Positions 16,592-23,569 of a DNA stretch of 23,569 bases are shown here, piece after piece. Under the pieces are notes generated by a model that worked only from the letters and a program-made list of their open reading frames with translations, was not told the origin of the DNA and did no database searches. Origin of the DNA: JACOND01 sp051011135 (GTDB taxonomy: Bacteria; Bdellovibrionota; Bdellovibrionia; Bdellovibrionales; UBA1609); NCBI GenBank assembly GCA_051011135.1, contig JBPCUO010000007.1, positions 1 through 23,569 of the forward strand, written 5' to 3'. The first letter of the stretch is position 1. Every line of letters begins with the position of its first letter. Both the position numbers and the translations under genes were made by a program.

Positions 16592-18784
16592 TTAATGGAT
16601 GTTTTTTTTGAAAATTTCTTTACAACTTTTTATATCTTTATCCCCCTCATCCACATTTTTTTTGAACTCTTGAGTAGCCCTTTTGTATTCTGGGCTCAAT
16701 AAGGATAATAATTTATTAGGTTTAAAATTTCTAATTTCTTGCTCATGCTTATATCGCATAAGCTGGCTAAAAAATTCTTTATGCTCTTTAACAGCGATTC
16801 TGTTTTTTTGAAGCATTTGATTCGTATCGTTTAATAAAGGCTCTAACTCTTCTTGCAAAGACATTATTTCATGATACTCATTAGCTTTCTTTTTATCTTC
16901 AGACGATTCTTCTTTTTCCTCTCCATAATCATGCATTAAGCCAAGCATAGATTCAGCGCGCTCATGTCCTTTTATAGCGGCTTGTTTAAAATACAAAACA
17001 GATTTATTAAAATCTTGAGTCACTCCCTCACCCCAATAATACATATTACCCACCATAAAATGAGCCTCTATATTTTCTTGTGCAGCAGATATTTCAAACC
17101 ATTTAAAAGATTGTTTAAAATCTTTAAAAACTCCATCACCATAATAATACATGGAACCAAGATAAAATTGAGCCTCTGGTTCTCCTTGTGCAGCCGCTAG
17201 CTCAAACCATCTAAAAGCCTGATTAAGATCTTTAATAACTCCCTCACCCCAATAATACAATAAACCAAGGTGAAACTGAGCCTCTATATCTCCTTGTAAA
17301 GCCGCTAGCTCATACCATTTAAAAGCTTGTTTAAAATCTTTAGTAACTCCTTGACCATAATAATACATTGAACCAAGTTCGATTTGAGATTCTAAATTTC
17401 CTTGTTGAGCTGCTGCATGATAAATTTCAAGAGCCTTCTTTTTATCTTGAGCTCTGCCTTTACCATGGCGATACATATATGCTATAGAAAAAAGAGAGCT
17501 TAAATATCCTTTTGAAGCCGATGCTTTAAATAATTCAAAAGCTTTCTTATAATTTTGAGACACTCCTTCACCTAAAAAATACATTGAAGCAAGATTATAC
17601 AAAGACAATAAAGATCCTTCTTGAATTGCTTTTTTGTATAATTGAAAAGCCTTCTTAAAATTTTGAGTCACTCCCTTACCTTCATAATAAACTTCAGCGA
17701 GTAAAATAGTTCCCACAAAATATCCTTGTTCACTTGCCATCTCTAACCATTTCAAACCCTCTTTATGCTTCCCTAATTCAAAATAATAGACCTCCCCTAA
17801 ATAGGTTTGAGCTTTTACAAAGCCTGCTTGAGCTGCAGATTTCATCCATTTCTCAAAATTATTTTCTCTTCCTTTTAAATAAAAATAGTTAGTATGAAAA
17901 AATCGACCAAGTTGAAATTGAGCGTAGACATCTCCTTTTTCAGCTTCTTTCAGATGAAAATCTTCCATTTTTTTAAAACAATTTTTGATAGATGTATTTT
18001 TAGAACATTGCACTCCATACTCAGCATTTTGAAGAGAAAATAGAAAATCATTATTAGAAAATATAGCATTATATTCCATACCAGAATTTAATACCCCCAT
18101 TAACTCTCCTTTTAGGTTAACAACAGGGCTGCCGCTTGCTCCATAAATGCGATTATTGAGAGAAATGGGCATAGATACAAAAAATGTTTCATGCATTTGT
18201 ATAGGACCTTTTTGACCTATAGCTTTTAGCTTTCCATCAGGATAACCTACAAAAAATAACTGCTCTTTTGTTAAGTCTATTTTTCTTCGAGGTTTTTTTA
18301 TCGCTGGAGGGATATCAGATCCTTTGATGTTTAATAAAACCAGATCATGAACTGGATCTAAAGCTTGAATACTTGTTATCTGAACATCTAATAATCGATC
18401 CTCTTGTGAGATTTTTATATAAGATAAATCTTTATTAAGGATAGATTTAAATTGATGTTCCATCTGTTTTTTTGTTTTTGATCTATTTTCTAACAAATCA
18501 GAAATAACACTTTCTAAAAAATGAACATTAGTAACAAGCACTCCATCTTCTAAAATAAAACCTGTTCCTATGATATTGTCTTTTTGATTCGATTCTAAAC
18601 GCACAACAGAGTTTTTGACTTTCTTAACCTTGGAGGGAATATCTTCTTTTATTAAATTTTGAAATTCTTTAAGAGGGTCTTTTTCAGCATGAGAGAAAGA
18701 ACCAGAAAGCAATCCAACTGATGCTGCAAAAATCTGTAGTACCAGATAAAAATTCAATAAAATTCTTTTTAAATAAACTATCAT
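16592..18784 (-). CDS. Secreted trypsin-like serine protease with Sel1 repeats (copy 4, long divergent copy)
   Basis: This 730-residue protein is last in the array. A Sec signal peptide (residues 1-33, predicted cut at SHA/EKD) directs it to the periplasm or beyond. The protease domain (about 50-245) has H88 in TNVHF, D147 in PVHDLVLL and S217 in YGASGSPVV, the intact triad of Trypsin_2/DegP-like enzymes. A cysteine pair, C260 and C269, joins it to nine Sel1 repeats plus a partial one (about 281-650), most 36 residues long with the YYYGxGV core. Unlike its siblings it then has about 80 extra charged, probably helical residues, but still ends with a C-x-E-x-F element (C721). The start overlaps the previous gene (ATGA) behind GGAG. 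The substrate is unknown; Sel1 repeats usually bind proteins, so a protease with a built-in docking scaffold is the likeliest reading. Confidence 0.88.
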   Translation of the reverse strand: MIVYLKRILLNFYLVLQIFAASVGLLSGSFSHAEKDPLKEFQNLIKEDIPSKVKKVKNSVVRLESNQKDNIIGTGFILEDGVLVTNVHFLESVISDLLENRSKTKKQMEHQFKSILNKDLSYIKISQEDRLLDVQITSIQALDPVHDLVLLNIKGSDIPPAIKKPRRKIDLTKEQLFFVGYPDGKLKAIGQKGPIQMHETFFVSMPISLNNRIYGASGSPVVNLKGELMGVLNSGMEYNAIFSNNDFLFSLQNAEYGVQCSKNTSIKNCFKKMEDFHLKEAEKGDVYAQFQLGRFFHTNYFYLKGRENNFEKWMKSAAQAGFVKAQTYLGEVYYFELGKHKEGLKWLEMASEQGYFVGTILLAEVYYEGKGVTQNFKKAFQLYKKAIQEGSLLSLYNLASMYFLGEGVSQNYKKAFELFKASASKGYLSSLFSIAYMYRHGKGRAQDKKKALEIYHAAAQQGNLESQIELGSMYYYGQGVTKDFKQAFKWYELAALQGDIEAQFHLGLLYYWGEGVIKDLNQAFRWFELAAAQGEPEAQFYLGSMYYYGDGVFKDFKQSFKWFEISAAQENIEAHFMVGNMYYWGEGVTQDFNKSVLYFKQAAIKGHERAESMLGLMHDYGEEKEESSEDKKKANEYHEIMSLQEELEPLLNDTNQMLQKNRIAVKEHKEFFSQLMRYKHEQEIRNFKPNKLLSLLSPEYKRATQEFKKNVDEGDKDIKSCKEIFKKNIH

Positions 18785-20421
18785 GATTGAACTCCTTTAT
18801 TAAAAACTTCTACACATTTATTATCTTTTAACTTACTTAAATATTTTTGAGCTTGTTTATTTCCTTGTTGAGCGGCTTGCTTCATTAAACCAATTGATAT
18901 TTTAGTATCTTGAGGCGCCCCTTGACCTTGGCTATACATAAGACCAAGCATGTACTTAGCATTTGAACTTCCTTGACGAGCAGATATTCCAAATAACTCC
19001 ATTGCTTTTTTGTAATTTTGAGGAACTCCCTCAGCTTCGTAGTGCATAACACCAAGAAAATAATAAACTTCTTTACTTCCATGTTGAGCTGCCGTTTTAA
19101 AATATTTAAAAGCTTTTTTGTAATCTTGAGGTGTTTCATCTGTGCCAAAATAATAATAAGCACCTAATATTGCGAGAGATTTTAAAGATCCACTTTCAAC
19201 AGCTAACTGATGCCATCTTATAGCTTCTTTATGATTTTTAGAAACTCCCTCTCCTCGAGCGTACATAGAAGCTATAGTATATTTAGAATCTGTTATGCTT
19301 TTTTGAGATGAAGCTGCTTTAAAAAACTTCATTGCTTTTTTGTAATCTTGAGGCACTCCTTGGCCTTGGTAATACATACTACCTAATAGATTCATTGAAG
19401 TTTTATATCCATTTTGACTTGCTAACTCAAGCCATTTTATAGCTTCTTTATAGGATTTTAATGAATAAAACCTGTAAGCTAAATGATATTGAGCTAACAC
19501 AAACCCTTGTTGAGCGGCTCGCTCTGACCATTTTAAAGCTTTTTTATATCTAAAATTTCTATGGTGGTATGAACTTAATTTATATTGAGCATAGGCATCT
19601 CCTTTGAGAGCTTCTTTCAGATGAAAATCTTCCATTTGTTGAAAACAATCTTTGATAGATGTATTTTTAGAACATTGCACTCCATACTCAGCATTTCGAA
19701 GAGAAAATAGAGAATCACTCTTAGAAAATATAATTTTTCTTTCAATAGTTGAAGTAGAATGTAAAGCACCAACTAACTCTCCTTTTTGATTAACAATAGG
19801 ACTACCACTTGCTCCAGATACATCATTAGTAGAAACAGGCATATAAATTTCAGCATGATTTTTTGATTCAAATATTTCTATAGGACCTTTTTGCCCCATA
19901 GCTTTTAATTTTCCATGAGGATAGCCTACAAAAAATAACTTCTCTTTTTTTAAATCCACTTCTCCTTTAGATTTTTTTATCGCTGGAGGGATATCACCTT
20001 TGATATTTAATAAAACCAGATCATGAATAGGATCTACAGCTTGAATGCTTGTGACTTGAACATCTAATAATCGTCCTTCTTGAAAAATTTTTATTTTAAA
20101 TAAATGACCTGAATTTATTTGATTAGAAGAGCTATAGCTCTTATCTAAAAGAACATGAGCATTAGTTACAAGTATCCCATCTTCTAAAATAAAACCTGTT
20201 CCGTTTGATCTTCCTTCATGAGTCGTTAAAAATAAATGCACAACAGAGTTTTTGACTTTCTCAACGCCAGAGGGAATATTTTCTTGAACAAAATTTTGAA
20301 AAGCTTTAAGAGGATCTTTTTCAGCATAAGAAACAAAACCACAAAGCAATCCCATGGATACTGTAAAAATTTGTAGTACCAGATAAAAATTTAATAAAAT
20401 TCTTTTAAAAGAAACTATCAT
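18781..20421 (-). CDS. Secreted trypsin-like serine protease with Sel1 repeats (copy 3)
   Basis: The 546-residue product has a signal peptide ending near SYA/EKD (residue 33). The protease domain shows H89 (TNAHV), D134 (PIHDLVLL) and S205 (SGASGSPIV), so it should be active. C250 and C259 flank the short NTSIKD linker. Seven Sel1 repeats (about 270-517) lead to a partial repeat and the tail DNKCVEVFNKGVQS with C536. The second repeat lacks the usual G-x-G loop, as in copies 1 and 2, so repeat order is conserved among siblings. The signal-peptide cysteine (residue 27) is preceded by Leu and is Ser in copy 4, so this is not a lipobox. The gene is coupled at both ends by 4-nt overlaps with AAAGGAG in the preceding coding end. 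Confidence 0.89.
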   Translation of the reverse strand: MIVSFKRILLNFYLVLQIFTVSMGLLCGFVSYAEKDPLKAFQNFVQENIPSGVEKVKNSVVHLFLTTHEGRSNGTGFILEDGILVTNAHVLLDKSYSSSNQINSGHLFKIKIFQEGRLLDVQVTSIQAVDPIHDLVLLNIKGDIPPAIKKSKGEVDLKKEKLFFVGYPHGKLKAMGQKGPIEIFESKNHAEIYMPVSTNDVSGASGSPIVNQKGELVGALHSTSTIERKIIFSKSDSLFSLRNAEYGVQCSKNTSIKDCFQQMEDFHLKEALKGDAYAQYKLSSYHHRNFRYKKALKWSERAAQQGFVLAQYHLAYRFYSLKSYKEAIKWLELASQNGYKTSMNLLGSMYYQGQGVPQDYKKAMKFFKAASSQKSITDSKYTIASMYARGEGVSKNHKEAIRWHQLAVESGSLKSLAILGAYYYFGTDETPQDYKKAFKYFKTAAQHGSKEVYYFLGVMHYEAEGVPQNYKKAMELFGISARQGSSNAKYMLGLMYSQGQGAPQDTKISIGLMKQAAQQGNKQAQKYLSKLKDNKCVEVFNKGVQS

Positions 20422-20478
20422 GATTGAGCTCCTTTATTAAAAGCTTCTGCGCACTTGTTATTTTTAAATTTACTTAAA
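20342..20478 (-). repeat. Homogenised junction repeat, copy 2/copy 3
   Basis: This 137-nt segment covers the end of copy 2 (tail with Cys), the ribosome site, the ATGA overlap and the signal-peptide start of copy 3. By my reading it differs at only two bases from the segment at 21874-22010, which spans the copy 1/copy 2 junction. The junction at about 18700-18830 is a more diverged relative. The flanking protease and repeat sequences are far less alike, which suggests recent duplication or gene conversion here. Confidence 0.85.
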
Positions 20479-21953
20479 GAACTTTTAGCTTCTTTATGTC
20501 CTTTTTGAGCGGCCTTTTCTAAATGCTCAAAACCTTTTTTGCGATCTTGAGTCACTCCTTGGCCATGACTATACATAAGACCAAGCATGTATGTGGCGTT
20601 TGAATTTCCTTTTTGAGCTGCCAGCTTAAAATATTCAAAAGCTTTTTTATAATCTTGAGGGACTTCATTTTGACCTATGTAATAATACAAACCTAATTTT
20701 ACAAGAGATGCTAAGGATCCACTTTCAACAGCTAACTCATGCCATCTTATAGCTTCTTTATGATTTTTAGAAACTCCCTCTCCTCGAGCGTACATAGAAG
20801 CTACATTATATTTAAAATTCGGCATGCTTTTTTTAGATGAAGCATCTTTAAAAAACTTCATTGCTTTTTTGTAATTTTGAGGTACTCCTTGACCTCGATA
20901 GTACATAACGCCTAATAAATACATTGAATTTTTATATCCATTTTGATTTGCTAGTTTGAGCCATTTAAAAGATTCTTTATATAATTCTAAAGTATGTAAC
21001 CTGCTACCTAATTGATGTTGAGCCAATATAAACTCTTCTTGAGCTGCTTGCTTTAACCATTTCAAAGCTTTTTTATATTCAAAATCTATAAAGTAATATA
21101 AGCCTAATTTATATTGAGCAAAGGTGTCTCCTCTGAGAGCTTCTTTCAGATGAAAATCTTCCATTTGTTGAAAACAGTTTTTAATAGATGTACTTTTAGA
21201 GCACTGAACTCCATACTCAGCATTTTGAAAAGAAAATAGAGAATCACTATTAGAAAAAATAACTTTGTTTTCTAAACTTGAACCAGAAGTTAAAACACCA
21301 ACGACTTTTCCTTTTTGATTAACAATAGGACTACCGCTTGCTCCAGGCACATCACTATTAGAAACAGGCATATGAACTTCTGTATGAACTTTTGATTCAA
21401 ATATTTCTATAGGGCCTTTTTGACCCATAGCTTTTAATTTTCCATAAGGATAACCTACAAAAAATAACTTCTCTTTTGTTAAATCCAGTTTCTTTCGGGG
21501 TTTTTTTATGGGTGAAGGAATTTCAGATCCTTTGATATTTAATAAAGCCAGGTCATGAACTGAATCTAAAGCTTGAATACTTGTAACTTGAACATCTAAT
21601 AATCGTCCTTCTTGAAAAATCTCTATTTGAGGCAAATGATCTGAATTTATTTGATTAACAAAACTATCACTCTTATCTAAAATAACATGAACATTGGTTA
21701 CAAGTATTCCGTCTTCTAAAATGAAACCTGTTCCGGCTGATCTTCCTTTATTAGTTTTTAAAAATAATTCCACAATAGAGCTTTTGACTTTATTAACACT
21801 AGAGGGAATATCTTCTTTAAAATAATTTTGAAAAGCTTTAAGAGGATCTTTTTCAGCATAAGAGATAAAACTACAAAGCAATCCCATTGATACTGTAAAA
21901 ATTTGTAGTACCAGATAAAAATTTAATAAAATTCTTTTAAAAGAAACTATCAT
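20418..21953 (-). CDS. Secreted trypsin-like serine protease with Sel1 repeats (copy 2)
   Basis: The 511-residue product is the shortest of the array. Its signal peptide is almost identical to that of copy 3 (cut near SYA/EKD). The triad is H89 (TNVHV), D134 (SVHDLALL) and S206 (PGASGSPIV). C251 and C260 form the conserved pair. Six Sel1 repeats (about 262-483) precede the partial repeat and the tail NNKCAEAFNKGAQS (C501). Relative to copy 1 it lacks two 36-residue units just before the last full repeat. ATGA overlaps join it to both neighbours. It is probably periplasmic or exported; no outer-membrane anchor or secretion tag is visible. Confidence 0.89.
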   Translation of the reverse strand: MIVSFKRILLNFYLVLQIFTVSMGLLCSFISYAEKDPLKAFQNYFKEDIPSSVNKVKSSIVELFLKTNKGRSAGTGFILEDGILVTNVHVILDKSDSFVNQINSDHLPQIEIFQEGRLLDVQVTSIQALDSVHDLALLNIKGSEIPSPIKKPRKKLDLTKEKLFFVGYPYGKLKAMGQKGPIEIFESKVHTEVHMPVSNSDVPGASGSPIVNQKGKVVGVLTSGSSLENKVIFSNSDSLFSFQNAEYGVQCSKSTSIKNCFQQMEDFHLKEALRGDTFAQYKLGLYYFIDFEYKKALKWLKQAAQEEFILAQHQLGSRLHTLELYKESFKWLKLANQNGYKNSMYLLGVMYYRGQGVPQNYKKAMKFFKDASSKKSMPNFKYNVASMYARGEGVSKNHKEAIRWHELAVESGSLASLVKLGLYYYIGQNEVPQDYKKAFEYFKLAAQKGNSNATYMLGLMYSHGQGVTQDRKKGFEHLEKAAQKGHKEAKSSLSKFKNNKCAEAFNKGAQS

Positions 21954-22010
21954 GATTGAGCTCCTTTATTAAAAGCTTCTGCACACTTGTTATTTTTAAA
22001 TTTACTTAAA
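21874..22010 (-). repeat. Homogenised junction repeat, copy 1/copy 2
   Basis: This is the partner of the 137-nt segment at 20342-20478, with two differences by eye. It includes the 3' end of copy 1, the GGAG ribosome site, the ATGA overlap and the signal-peptide codons of copy 2. Direct repeats of this length and identity are substrates for unequal crossing-over, which would delete or add one whole gene in frame with its coupling signal. Confidence 0.85.
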
Positions 22011-23569
22011 TAGTCTTGAGCTTCTTTACTTCCTTTTTGAGCGGCCTTCTCTAAATACTCAAAACCTTTGTTTATATCTTGAGGCACCCCTTGACCATGG
22101 TTATACATAAGGCCAAGAGTATAATAAGCTTCTGAACTTCCCTCTTGAGCGGCCAGCTTTAAATATTCAAAAGCTTTTTTTAGGTTTTTAGAAACTCCCT
22201 GTCCTTCGTAATACATAATACTAAGCCTATAATAAGCATCTATGTTTCCTTTTTGAGCAGCCAGCTTTAAATATTCAAAACCATTTTTGTAATTTTGAGG
22301 TACTCCTTGACCTCGATTATACATAATACCAAGAATATAATAAGCATCACTATTTCCTTTTTGAGCGGCTAGTTTTAAATACTCAAAAGCTTTTTTGTGA
22401 TCTTGAGGAACTCCTTTTTTGCCAAAATAATAATATAAACCTAAAGCAAAAAGAGATTTTAAAGATCCGATTTCAACAGCTAACTGATGCCATCTTATAG
22501 CTTCTTTATGATCTGTAAAAACTCCCTCTCCTCGAGCATACATAGAAGCTACATTATATTTAGAATTTGGCATGTTTTTTTTAGATGCAGCCGCTTTAAA
22601 AAACTCCATTGCTTTTTTGAAATCTTGAGGCACTCCTTGACCTTGATAATACATACTTCCTAATTCAAACATTGAATTGATATTTCCATTTTGACTTGCT
22701 AACTCAAACCATTTTATAGCTTCTTTATATTGTTCTAATTGAAGAAACTTATGACCTATTTCACTTTGAGCTAATACAAATCCTTTTTGAGCCGCTTGCT
22801 CCAGCCACTTCATTCCTTCCTTATAGTTAAAATATAAATACTCCTCTATAAAATATAAACCTAGCGTATATTGAGCATAAACATTTCCTTTTTGAGCTTC
22901 GTTTAAATGAAAATCTTTCATTTGTTGAAAACAATCTTTGATAGATGTATTTTTAGAACATTGCACTCCATACTCAGCATTTTGAAGAGAAAATAGAAAA
23001 TCATTATTAGAAAAAATAAATTTGTTTTCTGTAGATGAACCAGCAATTATAACACCATGTACTCGTCCCTTTTTATTAACAACAGGGCTACCACTTGATC
23101 CAGGAATTTTACCAGAAAATGCAGGAACATGAGTTTCTGATTCAAATATTTGTATAGGACCTTTTTGGCCTACAGCTTTTAATTGTCCATGAGGATAACC
23201 TACAAAAAATAACTTCTCTTTTGTTAAGTCTATTTTTCTTCGGGTTTTTTTTATCGCTGGAGGAATTTCAGATCCTTTGATGTTTAATAAAGCCAGATCA
23301 TGAATTGGATCTAAAGCTCGAATACTTGTAACTTGAACATCTAATAATTGACTCTCTTGTAAAATCTTTATTTGAGATAGAGAATCAAATTCCATTTTAT
23401 TATCAAAATAATTTTTACTTAACAAACCTTTTAAAACATGAACATTAGTTACAAGTATTCCATCTTCTAAAATGAAACCTGTTCCGGCTGTCTTTTTTAA
23501 AGATAATTCTACAACAGATTTTTTTACTTTATTAACGCTAGAGGGAATGTTTTCTTTCATTAAATTTTG
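21950..23569 (-). CDS. Secreted trypsin-like serine protease with Sel1 repeats (copy 1, 5' end off the right edge)
   Basis: 539 codons are visible. The frame stays open to the last base, and the first codons (QNL before MKENIPSSV) align with FQNLIKEDIPS in copy 4 and FQNYFKEDIPS in copy 2. The ATG at 23560 is therefore internal, and the signal peptide lies off the window. Counting from the first visible codon, the triad is H44 (TNVHV), D91 (PIHDLALL) and S159 (PGSSGSPVV), and the cysteines are C204, C213 and C529. Eight Sel1 repeats and a partial one occupy about 225-519. Repeats 6-8 are close relatives of each other, a sign of local expansion. The tail NNKCAEAFNKGAQS is the same as in copy 2. 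It is the most upstream visible member of the coupled array; more copies may lie beyond the edge. Confidence 0.88.
   Translation of the reverse strand, partial: QNLMKENIPSSVNKVKKSVVELSLKKTAGTGFILEDGILVTNVHVLKGLLSKNYFDNKMEFDSLSQIKILQESQLLDVQVTSIRALDPIHDLALLNIKGSEIPPAIKKTRRKIDLTKEKLFFVGYPHGQLKAVGQKGPIQIFESETHVPAFSGKIPGSSGSPVVNKKGRVHGVIIAGSSTENKFIFSNNDFLFSLQNAEYGVQCSKNTSIKDCFQQMKDFHLNEAQKGNVYAQYTLGLYFIEEYLYFNYKEGMKWLEQAAQKGFVLAQSEIGHKFLQLEQYKEAIKWFELASQNGNINSMFELGSMYYQGQGVPQDFKKAMEFFKAAASKKNMPNSKYNVASMYARGEGVFTDHKEAIRWHQLAVEIGSLKSLFALGLYYYFGKKGVPQDHKKAFEYLKLAAQKGNSDAYYILGIMYNRGQGVPQNYKNGFEYLKLAAQKGNIDAYYRLSIMYYEGQGVSKNLKKAFEYLKLAAQEGSSEAYYTLGLMYNHGQGVPQDINKGFEYLEKAAQKGSKEAQDYLSKFKNNKCAEAFNKGAQS
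22037..22360 (-). repeat. Three tandem 108-bp units (Sel1 repeats 6-8 of copy 1)
   Basis: Three consecutive 36-residue units of the form (K/E)G-xx-(D/E)AYYxLxxMYxxGQGV...FEYL(K/E)xAAQ are much more alike than the other repeats of the gene. Copy 2 has one unit at the corresponding place and copy 3 has two. This is direct evidence for gain or loss of whole repeats in frame. Confidence 0.8.

Noticed and set aside
18885..19163. A 92-codon minus-strand frame rich in Ile/Lys/Leu inside protease-Sel1 copy 3
   Set aside because: It is an alternative frame of the Sel1 repeats. Its own apparent periodicity follows from the repeat DNA and it has no independent support.
16592..23569. Sel1 repeat DNA as a CRISPR-like or satellite repeat array
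   Set aside because: The period is 108 bp, stays in frame through long intact coding sequences, and varies as protein repeats do. There are no short identical repeats with unique spacers.

Overview
The window is AT-rich and densely coded, and every supportable gene lies on the minus strand, so transcription runs from the right edge to the left edge. The gene set (type IV pilus inner-membrane components, prepilin peptidase, sigma-54, signal peptidase I, Sec-type signal peptides) indicates a Gram-negative, diderm bacterium. Low GC, poly-A/T runs and several TTG/GTG starts behind good Shine-Dalgarno sites fit an AT-biased lineage. The RRDPF motif and membrane anchor of the PilP-like protein recall deltaproteobacterial/Bdellovibrionota-type pilus loci. 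The presence of Sel1-repeat proteins could point to a host-associated life. Both taxonomic and lifestyle points are inference and weak.

Right part (about 16592-23569): four tandem paralogous genes, the first cut by the right edge. Each complete copy encodes a signal peptide, a trypsin-like serine protease domain with an intact His/Asp/Ser triad, a conserved cysteine pair, and 6-9 Sel1 repeats ending in a cysteine-containing tail. Neighbouring genes overlap by 4 nt (ATGA), each with the same strong ribosome binding site inside the end of the previous gene. This looks like one translationally coupled array that grew by tandem duplication. It is the most unusual part of the window.

Middle part (about 9862-16403): housekeeping genes rpoN (sigma-54), metK, a small ribbon-helix-helix protein, lepA, lepB and pyrB, in that transcription order. 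Candidate promoters precede metK and, more weakly, pyrB. A 20-bp-spaced direct repeat lies upstream of rpoN.

Left part (1-9840): carA and carB (carbamoyl-phosphate synthase) follow pyrB, so the first two steps of de novo pyrimidine synthesis are grouped. A two-gene ABC-2 type exporter and the prepilin peptidase pilD follow with very short gaps. After a 99-nt gap with a candidate promoter comes pilM-pilN-pilO-pilP, the inner-membrane alignment complex of the type IVa pilus. PilP is cut by the left edge. The pilD 3' end holds a correctly phased U_UUU_UUA slippery heptamer that would open a protein-like C-terminal extension.

No tRNA, rRNA, CRISPR array, insertion sequence or convincing intrinsic terminator was seen. 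No gene-free stretch exceeds 188 bases.
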